A program made the position numbers and the translations under genes. From positions 124,001 to 188,000 of the forward strand of contig SNVD02004469.1 in NCBI GenBank assembly GCA_013180625.2: a stretch of DNA of 64,000 bases, written 5' to 3'. Under the pieces are notes generated by a model that saw only the letters and a list, made by a program, of their open reading frames with translations, searched no databases and was not told the origin of the DNA. Positions 11,724 to 22,648 of this stretch are shown in pieces. How positions within the stretch are numbered: position 1 is the first letter of the stretch; the number at the start of each line of letters is the position of its first letter. Source of the stretch: Boswellia sacra (Eukaryota > Streptophyta > Magnoliopsida > Sapindales > Burseraceae).

Positions 11724-12781
11724 ATTGCAACTGAATGGATGTGAGTAAGAAATTAAAAATCAGCAACTCATCAACTTCTGAACATTGCATTGCAATTGAT
11801 GAATGACACAATAGTCTAATCCATATAATATGTGTTATTAAGTAGAAAACAATTAGGGTAAGTTATAACGTTGGAAAAAAATTATAATTGTATAAAAAAT
11901 CGTCAAATATATATAGAAATGTTTGTATATTATAGACAATAAAAGGAAAAGTTAGGATATAGAGTATGATATATGACAAATCGATTTTTCTCTTAGAAAA
12001 AAGAATTTTACCATGCATAAACATTATTATTTTATTCTGGTAAAAAAAAAAAGCATTTTCAACAAAAATTTTATTGTCCTCCGAAGTTTCGAAGAACAAT
12101 TATATGAAAATAGTACGCAGTACGTATAGATACAAAAGGGTTTAATATTGAAAAGTTGAAGCCCACAGAGCAGAAAGCGTATCGCAGAGGGACCAAACTA
12201 ACAGTTGAGAGGCAAGCAAGAGTCGACGCCCGTGATTTGCGCCTAACCTTACATTTGACTCACACTCACTTCACTTGCCAGTAAGTAAACATCAATTCTT
12301 TTTTCTCGACTCTCTCTTAAATCTTCTTCTTCTCTGCCTCCACTCCACCCTCCACGTACTACTTAATTACCAATTACATACTTTGATCTAAATTAATTAA
12401 GAGATAATAATTAAATTAGAAGAATTAAGAATCCATGACGTATAAAATTTTGACCAGTGACAGGTGGAGGGCACATGAGATTGAGTGCACAGCAAAGAGG
12501 GTTAATTAAATTACAATAAATAAGGGGGCTGAGGGCTGGGAGCATGGTGGTGCACGCACACATTGAAGGGTAACACACACATGTGCACACATGGATGGGT
12601 CCCCAAACATGTCCCATAAAAGCTTTACATCCCATACATCCTTCAATCATCACAATATATTCACCTTCATTTAAACTCCTTTCTATTTTATTCAATATTG
12701 CCTCTCATTTCTACCTCTCTTTGCTACCCTTGCATTCCATGTCAACCTTGGGATTGCTTCATTTTATTCATCAATTTGTTA

Positions 12782-12827
<46 letters not shown>

Positions 12828-15800
12828 TCAAATCTAAATTTGCTACTTTGATTCTGTATGTTTGATTTAGTGATTTAGATTTACTTAATAACGTTATCAA
12901 ACCATGAATATGGAGTATATATTGATAAAAGTAATGTCAATTTTGATTTGAGGATTTAAATTGACCCAATAACATTATCGAATGAGCATCTAATATATCT
13001 CGATTGGATAGAAAATTGATGCGAAGTGATAATGAGAATGGTAGTTAAGTAAACCATGATGAAGATGAATCTTTCTTGTTGTGCTTCGATGTTGAATATT
13101 GACCGACCTTAATTGCCGGCTTTTTGGTCTTAGTTTTTGTTTGTTTTCTTAGTCAAAAAGTAACTCCCTTTCGAATAAACTAGGTTGTTGTTGGTTAATA
13201 TTTTTAATTAAATTATGTTCAAATGATTAATGATTATAAATTTTGACTTCTTGGTGAATTGAATACATATCTATATTCGTATAAAAATGAATCCATGTAT
13301 AAGTAGTGGAGTCAATGTGTTGACTAATTGAAGTTGTTTTTCTTAGTAATATATACAAAGTAATAATTCTTTCTAAATTGATTCTTAATTTACAAGCTAA
13401 ATTACAGTAAGGATTATATTGTTTTAATTCATTTGAATTGGATGTTATAAACTATATATATCGAATAAAATTGAAAATAATCTAAAGACTAAATAACTAC
13501 AATTAATATTGGATGCCATCCAGAGTTGAAGAGTAATTTATTGGTTTCAGGCTAATGACAATTAACCTAAAATGTTGACAGTGCAATTAACTATATGTGG
13601 AATATTTTTGCTTTTCTTTTTAAGAGAAGAATTGATGGAATTCAAACAATAACATTGGAGTTTGCTTTAGGAAATAACTAAATCTTAATTGTTTTCAACT
13701 ACTAATTCCAATATTGAGTTATCAAGAAAGATGAATTTGTTGAGAATTGGTTCACTAGTTATCGAGGGATGTTAGACAAACATATAACATGGTATTGACA
13801 AAGTATCAAATAGTCAAGTAATGTAACAAAACATTAAGCATTACATTTAGATTATATCTACATTTGCAGAACAGAGTGTAGATTAGATATTTAATAGGAA
13901 AATGATTAGGATATTTAAATTTTCTAAGAAGCTACTATTTTCAGAATATCCTTCAAAAAGTCAGTTATGTTTTATATTTTTCCAATACAAATTGACCCTA
14001 AAAACCAACACAAAACTTACCAACATATATAATATGTAACATCAAACTTACATAAGTCTTGGGTTACCAATTAAGAATATCTAAGGAAGAGAAGTTAATT
14101 AATTAATTAAATAAAATAAGCCCGATGCAATGCTGTTTGGTATTATATAGTTAAATATTGAAATATGTAAATTAACAATGGACCATCATTATCCATCTGT
14201 ATCAATTAGCTACACCTACACCGCTACAGTTAATATCAAAAGAGATAGGTAGTTCATAGTTTAATTTATTATACGCGATGGGCTTTACAGCAAGAAATCC
14301 ATTAAGGGTCTGCGTAATTATAATTAATTATTAGCTCTATCTATGTACATATAACCGCATGATTACTAATTAATTAATTAGTGCTTTTTAATTCAGTGTT
14401 ATGATGCCCTTAAATAAAGGGTTTGGTCGCTTCTGCCGTACTCTTATAGGGCACCTCTTCAATCTTCTCAACCAAAGCTAATTAATTAATTAGTTATCTT
14501 AACTTGAACAAATTATATTACAGAAACAAAACAAAACTTAAACCATATGGTTCATGCACTAATAAGCTAGCATATTGCTATAAAAATTTCTGTGTTTATG
14601 AGATTTTGAAATATCTTAATTTGCTTTATGTTTTTCATCTATTATAATTAAAATATCATGATTTTATTTCTTGAACTACGTATGTACAAACACACGCACA
14701 CGCACACCCACACAAAGCCTGGGAAAAGTCGTTCTTTGACTTATAATCAAATATTAATCAAAGTTTGTAAATAAGATTATCAAACACTCTTAATAATTAA
14801 TACCGTAATAAACATTACTCCTCAGCATATATATGCACTCTAAGATAGTATATTTATATACCAAAAAAAAATTAAAACTCCATAAATAACTATATTCAAA
14901 GTACAAAGGCAAGCTCGATCATCTTTAATTTATATAATTAGCATTTTCTTCATTCTTCAACAACCTACAACCATAATTTATGCTTCGGCATTGATAGACC
15001 ATACAAAACTCCATGTTAATATAATATTGTCCACTTTGAGTTCAAATTTTTATGGATTTGCTTTTGAATTCTACTCAAAAGGCCTCATACCAATAGAGAT
15101 TTTGTCCATACTTATATGCCCATGATTTTTCTCATATCTAACCAATATAGGACTTATGTCGCACAACAACAATTATTTATTTATTTATTTTTTCATATGT
15201 TCATATTAGTCATTATTTCTATAAGAACTTTCAAACTATGATCTCAACTCTTGAGACACGGCATTAGTAAATTTTGAAGTAAAAGTTGATAGATTCTTAT
15301 CGCTTATTAAATTGATAAATAAATTTTAAAAAACATATATGTAAATTAAATATCCATATATATATATATATATATTAATTATTTGTGTACACTTAATTGT
15401 ATGCTTGTATTGTTATTATTAATTGTATTATACATGGACTCGTCAGCTCATCCATATATTAGAGTGGACGGCATTGATTGTTAGTACGATTAGTTGTAGA
15501 AAATGACATGTCAGATTAATTTGTGGTTGTTATAATGAGAGAGAGTTTCGATCATTCTACCTCTCTATTAATAGACAGAAAATGATCAAATCGTTCACGA
15601 ATAATATAAAAGGCTAAGGCCCCCTATCACACACCTATCGAAATCTGTTCTCTTACTCGAAATGAAATTAATAAACTGCGAATCAGTGCCACGGGTAAGA
15701 CGTGCACGAGAGTCCATTGATCCATTAATATATCAAATTATTAATTTCTTTATGACGAAGTTGGTCTTAATTTGACTTTGAATAGAAAAAAAAACGAAAA

Positions 15801-16397
15801 CAAAGTCTAGGCCTTTTAAGGGTTGTCATCCTTAGTCCAAGCTTCGATGCATCTACCGAATAATTGGATTTTGAGATCACACAAATCTTCAATAGATAAC
15901 GTCCATGCTGCTAGCAACTCACCAAAATTTTCAATATCATGTTGGCAATGTAGGCCTACCCACAACTTATAATTCAGCGGTTGCAATATTAATTAACCTC
16001 TTGGATTCTATCAGTTTGAAATATTTAATTATATTTTAATACAGAATTGAAAACCATATATTAATTATCTTGATTTCTTTTGATCTTCTCAAACAATATG
16101 GATTTTGGATTTGTTGATATTTTATATAAAAAAATTGCCATTACCCAACATATATAGTACGTGTACTGAACATTTATGTATAAAAAAGTGTAAGATAATT
16201 AGATATACAAAAAAATATATACATATACATATATACGTGACATATCTAGAGATTTAACTTGAAGACGATTTTCCATATGCCAAAGAGATTTGGTTATGTC
16301 GCATCTCTTCTCGTCTACGTGAGTAGAATGAAGTTCGAATATTTAAGAGGATTGTCATTCTTCAGAGGAAGTTTGATGCGAAGTTGTGGGAATTCTT
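11724..16397. other. Gene-poor intergenic region
   Basis: No coding sequence, tRNA or element with clear ends is seen. The segment 12150-12850 is less AT-rich and has pyrimidine-rich stretches like a plant promoter or leader, but no reading frame follows it. Short TTAATTAA runs and a (TA)n tract at about 15353-15376 occur. Confidence 0.5.
12782..12827. repeat. Compound microsatellite (CT)n(TA)n
   Basis: About 12 CT units run directly into about 11 TA units. Confidence 0.95.
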
Positions 16398-16615
16398 TCT
16401 TGTGCCATTTTTACTACTTTCTCATGAGCCCCCCACTGTTTGCCAAGATTCTTTTCAGCCCCGATTTTTCCAAAATATCACAAAACCCCCCATCTGTTAA
16501 TAATTTCGGTTAAAATAAACTAACGATGAGATAATGTCATTTATACTCTTATCTCTCAAATAAAATATCATATTTATCCTTTAATCTTTTAAAGTTTTGA
16601 AACTTGCAAATTTTA

Positions 16616-16663
16616 GGATTCGATCTAATACCTATTAGTTACAAAATATATGCTTTACCACTA
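16616..16663 (-). other. tRNA-like A/B boxes in the left arm
   Basis: On the minus strand TAGTGGTAAAGC (16652-16663) is followed by GATCGAATCC (16616-16625). These resemble the D-arm (box A) and T-arm (box B) of a tRNA promoter. The right arm has the matching pair on the plus strand. Confidence 0.4.
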
Positions 16664-16734
16664 GCACAAAGAGATAATTTTATTTTAAATGAACAAAAAA
16701 TTTAATTAACCTATTTGAATAAAATCTATTTAGG

Positions 16735-16990
16735 TGTTAATATTTTTTTTGATTGGGTTTATTTTTTATTTTAATATAAATTTTATTTTTTATTTTGTTA
16801 GTTTATTTTTTTGTTTTGATATAGATTTTATTTTTTATGTTGATTAGGATTAATTTTTTTATTTTGATATAGATTTATTTTTTATTTTGTTAGGTTTAAT
16901 TTTTTTATTTTGATATAGATTGTATTTTTTATTAGGTTTAATTTTTTTATTTTGATATAGATTTTACTTTTTTTATTAGGTTTCTATTTT
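16735..16990. repeat. T-rich tandem repeats inside the foldback element
   Basis: About five diverged units of roughly 45-50 bp built on TTTTATTTTGATATAGATTT and TTAGGTTTAATTTTTT. No coding capacity. Confidence 0.7.
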
Positions 16991-17208
16991 CTATTTGATT
17001 TTCTAAAAAAAAAAAAGGAACGAAAGAAATCAGATTGCTTTGATTTTGGCTGGGGTTGCGTCATTGAGATTTGAGTTTGACTATAATTTAGATGCTACTG
17101 GAATTAAATTTAGTTGTGGTAGTAGAACAAATGGTGGATAAACCATTATTTCATTCAAATAGTTAAGTAATTTTTTTTGTTCATTTAAATTCAATTATCT
17201 TTTTGGCT

Positions 17209-17257
17209 TGGTGGTAGAGCACATCTTTTATAACTAATAGATACAAGTTTCAAATCC
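17209..17257 (+). other. tRNA-like A/B boxes in the right arm
   Basis: TGGTGGTAGAGC (17209-17220) and GTTTCAAATCC (17247-17257) resemble Pol III internal promoter boxes at a short spacing. The inverted left arm carries the same pair. It is not a foldable full tRNA. Confidence 0.4.
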
Positions 17258-17919
17258 TAATTAATACTGACTTTCTAAAATTTTAAAAAATACAAGGGTA
17301 AAAATGACATTCTACTTGAGGTACGAGCATAAATGACATTGTAATTTTAAAAGATAAAAGGGTAAATATGACATTTTATTTGAGAGATAAGAGCATAAAT
17401 GACACTGTTCCATTAACAGTTTATTTTAACCAAAATTATACGCGGTTCTGAGGTTTTGTGATGATTTTTGGAAAACCGAGGTGGGTAGCAATGTTTCAGA
17501 AAACATTCGGGGACAAAGTGGCGATTGCCCTTATATATATCGCTTGTTATTATCAAACTTGGAGAAGCTAGCTAGCTAGTGTTTCAAGAAATTCAAGCTT
17601 TAATCCCACTTATGAGTAGTAATAATTTGAGTTAACAGCTATCTGTTTATAACAAAGCATAAAAATATAGTGCTGGAGGAATTTAAAGAACATTTTCTTC
17701 GTTGAAGAAATGGAGAAAGTACAATCATTTGTTTATTACAAACAACTAAAAAGCAGCGGATACACCAACTACCACTCCCTCGCATTCTCTCTAATTAATA
17801 ACATGTAACTATTAGACTTTTAATTAATTAATTTTCTCAACTCTTGCAGTTTGAGTGGAGATACGGGAGAGCTTTGTATATCCCTTAATTATTTATGGTT
17901 TATTACTGATTGGCTCTGG

Positions 17920-18228
17920 CTACACACGATAGAAAGCAGATAAGCTCTGGAGTAAACTCACTTTAAGCTGAAGTAAAAAGATGTGATCAGCAGCCTTTTG
18001 GTACAAAGTATCCATGTTCATTTGTTGGCAATTGGGAACATTAATGATCTTCAGGAGCTGCTTAAGCTTCTTTTGAGCTGAAGTTTGAGTGACCTTAACC
18101 AAAAAGAGTTTCATCGCTCTTCTCTTCCGGAACACTCCAGCTCTTCTCTGCAAGTTGGGAGAGCACCTTGATCTCATTCTTCTGATGATAGAGTGAAGGA
18201 GAAAAGAGTAGGACATGGGTTGGTTCAA
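17920..18228 (-). CDS. Atypical (non-basic) HLH protein, UPBEAT1/IBH1-like
   Basis: A single-exon frame of 102 codons. The N-terminal half is rich in Arg (RRMRSRCSPNLQRR, RKRRAMK). The C-terminal half (about residues 50-100) has two amphipathic helices: KKLKQLLKIINV, a short polar loop, then TLYQKAADHIFLLQLKVSLL. This matches the small plant HLH proteins that lack a DNA-binding basic region and act by dimerising with other bHLH factors in the nucleus. UPBEAT1, the root-growth and peroxidase regulator, is of this size. The assignment rests on motif resemblance only. The start is uncertain: a TATAAA on the coding strand (18250-18255) lies only about 22 bp upstream of the first ATG. Translation may therefore begin at the Met at about 18216 or at MRSRC (about 18177). 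No intron is needed. Confidence 0.65.
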   Translation of the reverse strand: MNQPMSYSFLLHSIIRRMRSRCSPNLQRRAGVFRKRRAMKLFLVKVTQTSAQKKLKQLLKIINVPNCQQMNMDTLYQKAADHIFLLQLKVSLLQSLSAFYRV

Positions 18229-18249
18229 TATCTATCAAGAATTATGGTT

Positions 18250-18255
18250 TTTATA
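18250..18255 (-). promoter_or_regulatory. Candidate TATA box for the HLH gene
   Basis: CCCTATAAAAACC on the minus strand. Its distance to the first ATG is shorter than a normal TATA-to-start-site interval, so it favours a downstream ATG. Confidence 0.45.
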
Positions 18256-18330
18256 GGGAAAATATGTCACAGGGAGTACTGCATATATCTCTTCAGCAAA
18301 AAGTTTTTCTCACATGCATGGGTGGGGGCA

Positions 18331-18340
18331 CACGTACGTG
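18331..18340. promoter_or_regulatory. Palindromic ACGT element CACGTACGTG
   Basis: A perfect 10-bp palindrome with two overlapping ACGT cores, about 100 bp upstream of the HLH reading frame. ACGT cores are bound by plant bZIP and bHLH factors. A role here is inferred from position only. Confidence 0.4.
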
Positions 18341-18399
18341 GAAGATGGAGATTGATTCATGATGGGTGTAATATCAAGAAATTTATACAGTACTATATC

Positions 18400-20364
18400 T
18401 AATAATGATTCAAGATGTCTCTCTCGTGTTAATCTTAAATTACTATCCATTCTTACAAAAGTAAAACTCTTGAATATTAATGTTGTAACTTAATTTACTT
18501 CATCGATCGTTGAGGAGTGTCAACAAAAACTAATATAATATTAAAAAAATCTGATATATATCACCATTAATTATCACTAAACCATTACACTCACCGCTAT
18601 ACAACACCATCATAATTGTTAGTTATTATTTTATTATTCATTAGACCATATAGGGAGCAATATCATGGAGGTTGATAACATTTTTTGTTGATGATCAATT
18701 TACAGCATTCAACAAGAACTTATTAAGATCAACCATTCTTATTTTTTTCAAGAGTGTCACAAATATTCTTGACCTATATATTGAAGATAAATTACAGTAT
18801 AGCACTCACAATTGCTAGCATTTCTAATTCAAGATAAAAAAAAAAAAGAAAAAGAAAAAAGAAGAAGAAGTGAGAAGTGAAATCAATCAATCAAATAATC
18901 ATTCAATATCCAAAAGTTACACAATCTTGTAAAAAGATTCTAGGAGAAGTAAAATCAAAATTTTATTTGAACACTCACAATCAAACCATTTCAACCAAGG
19001 TCTCATGACTAATCGATCTCATCTCGTCCTCAAAAAGGTGAGGTGGGTGTGTGCTCGTTTGGCGAAAATCCAATTCCGGGGCCAGCTATCTATCTACCTC
19101 GATGACCAGTCATCTACTGATCGAGCAGGTTTCTTAAGGCTCCATTAACTCTTTTGACAACCAATCTCTCAACCGTCATGTTGCCACTGCCGACATGACA
19201 CGCAAATCATGCAACTCTGGATGATCGACCAACTGGTGCTCACTGTACAAATTTCTGAATAATTGGCCACTAGATGTCAATTTTTTGCAAATCATTGCAC
19301 TTAATTTTCAAACCAAACTTCACATAATCAACAATCGAATTGACATTGAATGTCAGCTAAAAAAAGCTAGCCCTTCCAGGACTTCCAATTACCACTATAA
19401 GTAGACGAAATTGATCTTCCTTGGTTGATTTTGAATTTATATCTCTTGCTAAGGACAATGTTTCGTGGTACATATTTGTTGCTTCATCTTATGCATGTGA
19501 ATTGGTCACATCCTGTATGTGACGCCAAGCAATAAAACTTAATGCATAGCTTTGGATTATTAAGTGCTCAAGTTCAAGAGTCTTGACTTCTCTTTTAGCC
19601 TATCGAACAGGACAAAAACTGATTGTCCAGGGCTCACTACCAGCCAGCAAATTGTGAAAATTCACCTTTAATTAAATGATGCAGATGCAATTAAGCTAGA
19701 AAACATGAAAGGCCATGGCCATGGATCCTTGAATTAACCCAAAAGGGACCAATCATTTGGTAGAGTAACAACAGCAGCTGCAAGCCAGGACTACCAACTT
19801 TGACTTGTTGCAATTATCATTACTATCGGCTTGCAAACTAACCTTACAGAGTTTGCAGATTGCGCTTCGCTTATGGACAACAGTTGAGGTCTTCCTCTAA
19901 CATGGGTGGTACAGAAAGATCCAAACAAACCAGCCTAGCCCACATAAAGATTGAGGTGACACTTCTCTGTACGTGCGTGTGTTTGGAGAGATAATTGGGA
20001 GCAATCATTTTTTCCTCAACAGTATCTAAATCCAATTGAATGCTTACACACGTGCAAGTCCCGATCTCTCATAAATGTTCATGTTCATGGGCAACGCTGC
20101 TTTCAATTGAAGTTGAGAAGAGTTTTCGATCTGTCCATGACACTAAACGTATGTGGATACTATTGCTACAGAGCTGACTAATTACCATTCCCGGCCCAAA
20201 CCACTTGTTTTGGTTGCGTTATTCTGGTTAGATATGAACCAGAAAAATTAATGCATCACAAACATTGACTTGGGTCCATTATTTCTCTTCAAAAACATGT
20301 CTTATCATATATAATATCATCTCTTTGATTAGCAATTTACATTTTCTGATTCTAAAAGTATAAA
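18400..20364. other. Intergenic sequence upstream of the HLH gene
   Basis: No coding sequence is recognised. 19000-20200 has a more balanced base composition than its surroundings but is full of stops in all frames and lacks a motif I can name. A purine-rich low-complexity run lies at about 18836-18870. Confidence 0.5.
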
Positions 20365-20372
20365 GACAAGAA
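20365..20372. repeat. Target-site duplication, left (GACAAGAA)
   Basis: GACAAGAA occurs directly before the TAGGG terminus at 20373 and again directly after the TCCCTA terminus, at 20911-20918. Eight bases is the hAT hallmark. Confidence 0.95.
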
Positions 20373-20910
20373 TAGGGGTGGTAATTTGTCCCGCCGGGTC
20401 CGGGGCCCCGGTTTGCCCCGGACAAATGTGGCGGGGCAAGACCCGCCCCAAAACTGTTTTGGGGCGGGTCTAGGGCAAAAGAAATTTGCCCCGGTAGGGG
20501 CGGGTCAGGGTCCGGGTCTAACATTTAGCCCTGTTCGACCCGCCCCGCCCCGCACAGTATAAGGATATATATGATAAAAAATAAACTATTGAGACTTAAA
20601 TGATATTATTAGGGATGATTGTAACACATTTGAATATATTAGAGGGTTGACGTAAGTAAAATAATATGATAAAAATTAGAGGTTGTACATGTTATAGGGG
20701 GTTGATTGCAAAAAATATAAATATTATAGGGGGTTAATTGTAAAAATATAAATGTTTAGGGGCGGAGGTGGGTCCAATTTGTTCAAATTTTTTTTGCCCC
20801 GCCCCGCCCCTCCCCGGGGCAATGGGGGTGGGGCGGGACAAAAAAAATTTGAACAGGGCGGGGCTGGGTACCGGCCGCCCCGGATCCGCCCCGTCCAATT
20901 GCCATCCCTA
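20373..20910. mobile_element. Non-autonomous hAT element, GC-rich ends
   Basis: 538 bp bounded by an exact 8-bp duplication (GACAAGAA). Left terminus is TAGGGGTGGTAATT and inverted right terminus is TAGGGATGGCAATT. Both ends (20373-20560 and 20756-20910) are packed with CGGGGCGGG/CCCGCCCC subterminal motifs, while the middle is AT-rich with repeated ATTATAGGGGGTT segments. There is no transposase, so movement would depend on an hAT transposase in trans. An exact duplication suggests a fairly recent insertion. Confidence 0.93.
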
Positions 20911-20918
20911 GACAAGAA

Positions 20919-22648
20919 TTTAAGAGGGCCATTTTAGCTTCTCTAATCAGTCAGCTAATAGCCAATGGTTATAGAACATGTATCAGAGTCCTTGTTGGCT
21001 GGATGGACCCAAGATAACGAGCTTGTGGGTAAGGGTACTAGGAACACGTTATCCATAGGCTATTACAAAAAAAGTTTCGTCATTTGTTGTGATATTACTT
21101 GATTGAGATGTTAAAAGACTGAATAGCATTACTTAAAAGACGATGAAAAGCCCTTTTGTGAGTAGTGAACATAGTGGAATCCTCCATGTTACTTTACTCT
21201 TGCACACTCAATTCGCTCTGTCTATTCAATTGACTGGTGACTCTGCTCCAGGTGGATAAATACTGTTACTTGTGCCATCTTTAATAGTCATCATCCAGGG
21301 CATGGAAAAACCATCATTCATGATTAGGATCGAGATAAAAACGCCTCATTAACTTGGTTGATTTTTTCGATTTCGTATGTGAGCGAATTTCAATGGACCG
21401 ACCCTTGTGTGTTTCTTGGGAGAAAAAGTGTTTACTGTTAAGAACTGGACGTTTTTCTTAATCTTTCCATGTGATACCTGAGGGAAATATGATTTTTTTT
21501 ACAGTATGGAAACATGACATGCAGGCCTCACTGCAGCTGAGGACAAAAGATTCCTTTCATAAATCATGACATGGCACCAACCTTTCGTGGATGTTAGTAC
21601 ATTTTTTAATGCGAAAGATAAGCTTGATAGTTCACAAATACATCAACAAACTCCGAGTCCAATAATTTAGTTCAATCAGAGTGCGGCAATACGTGCCACC
21701 ACTTGAATCTACTACAAAGAAATTACTACAAAGACGGGCGTTTTTCCCCCAACCAAATCTGGTGGAAATTGAAATTCACAACAGAACCTGAAAGTAGCAT
21801 CCTGACAAGACCATACAGACTGGAAAAAACAAACAGCGGACTATCAATTATCTCCCTGATGTGATCATCTCTGCCTACGTGAAATGTATCTACAACCAAA
21901 TTTAACATACTGACCCAGCTTTACACAACAATAAACCATCTTGCAACCTAATGATGGCTTCAGAAAATAACACACTAGAGTTATCAGTTAGGGTGATGAT
22001 AACCATTGCACGTTTATCACTTCCCTTTTACTAGGACATATTAAACATTATCAGGTCGTGCTACTGCACTCAAGTTTTTGGTATAGTCTAACCATTCTAG
22101 ATTCAAAACTACGTTGCAGGCTTCAAGCATTTCTGGCTGATCAATCTCATCATTTGCTAGATCACAACTAAGGATACAATTCATCTGGATTTGCTCCAAA
22201 GTGGGAAATTTTGTGGGAATGGATGACCCTCAACTTACCGTACAAGAAAAGATGTATAGTTATGTATCAGAAAGACCTGAACCTGGAAAATAACAATTTC
22301 CTAAAGAGGGTGAGAAATGCAATGAATATATATGGTTAATTATACTTGACATCAAATAGCATATTTTGCAGGCCTTCACAGGTTCCAAGTTCAGCTGAAC
22401 ACTTGAGCTGAATTAAACAGTAAAAAAATACGTGATCATGAAAAGTAACTCCTAAATGCATATATTAAACAAATAATGATCACAAGATAGAAATAGAAAA
22501 GTTACAAAATCCTGCATTATCATATAGCCAAAACAAAAGAAAACACAACCAACAAAGATCATAACCGATTTACAGTACATACATTTGAAAGTTGCCTGCA
22601 TATATCCATCTGTCTAAATAAGTTTTGTGTATAAGATATACAAAGGAA
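20919..22648. other. Intergenic, downstream of the YLKSDSYM gene
   Basis: No coding sequence recognised. The part next to 22648 should hold the 3' UTR of the minus-strand gene. Confidence 0.5.

Larger units (their letters stand above)
16398..17533. mobile_element. Foldback / long-TIR miniature element
   Basis: About 300 bp at each end are inverted copies of each other. For example, GGTTAAAATAAAC at about 16508-16520 matches, inverted, GTTTATTTTAACC at about 17420-17432. Both arms also share CATTTATRCTCTTATCTCTC and the ATTAGTTAYAAAA block. Between the arms lies a T-rich repeat block and about 200 bp of unique sequence. No transposase is present. The outer limits are approximate because the terminal 60 bp of the arms are diverged and I could not fix the target duplication. 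Long TIRs suggest a Mutator-like or foldback class. Confidence 0.72.

Noticed and set aside
12583..12837. 84-codon frame ending in SLSLSLYIYIYIYIQ
   Set aside because: The C-terminus is the CT/TA microsatellite and there is no recognisable domain or intron structure.
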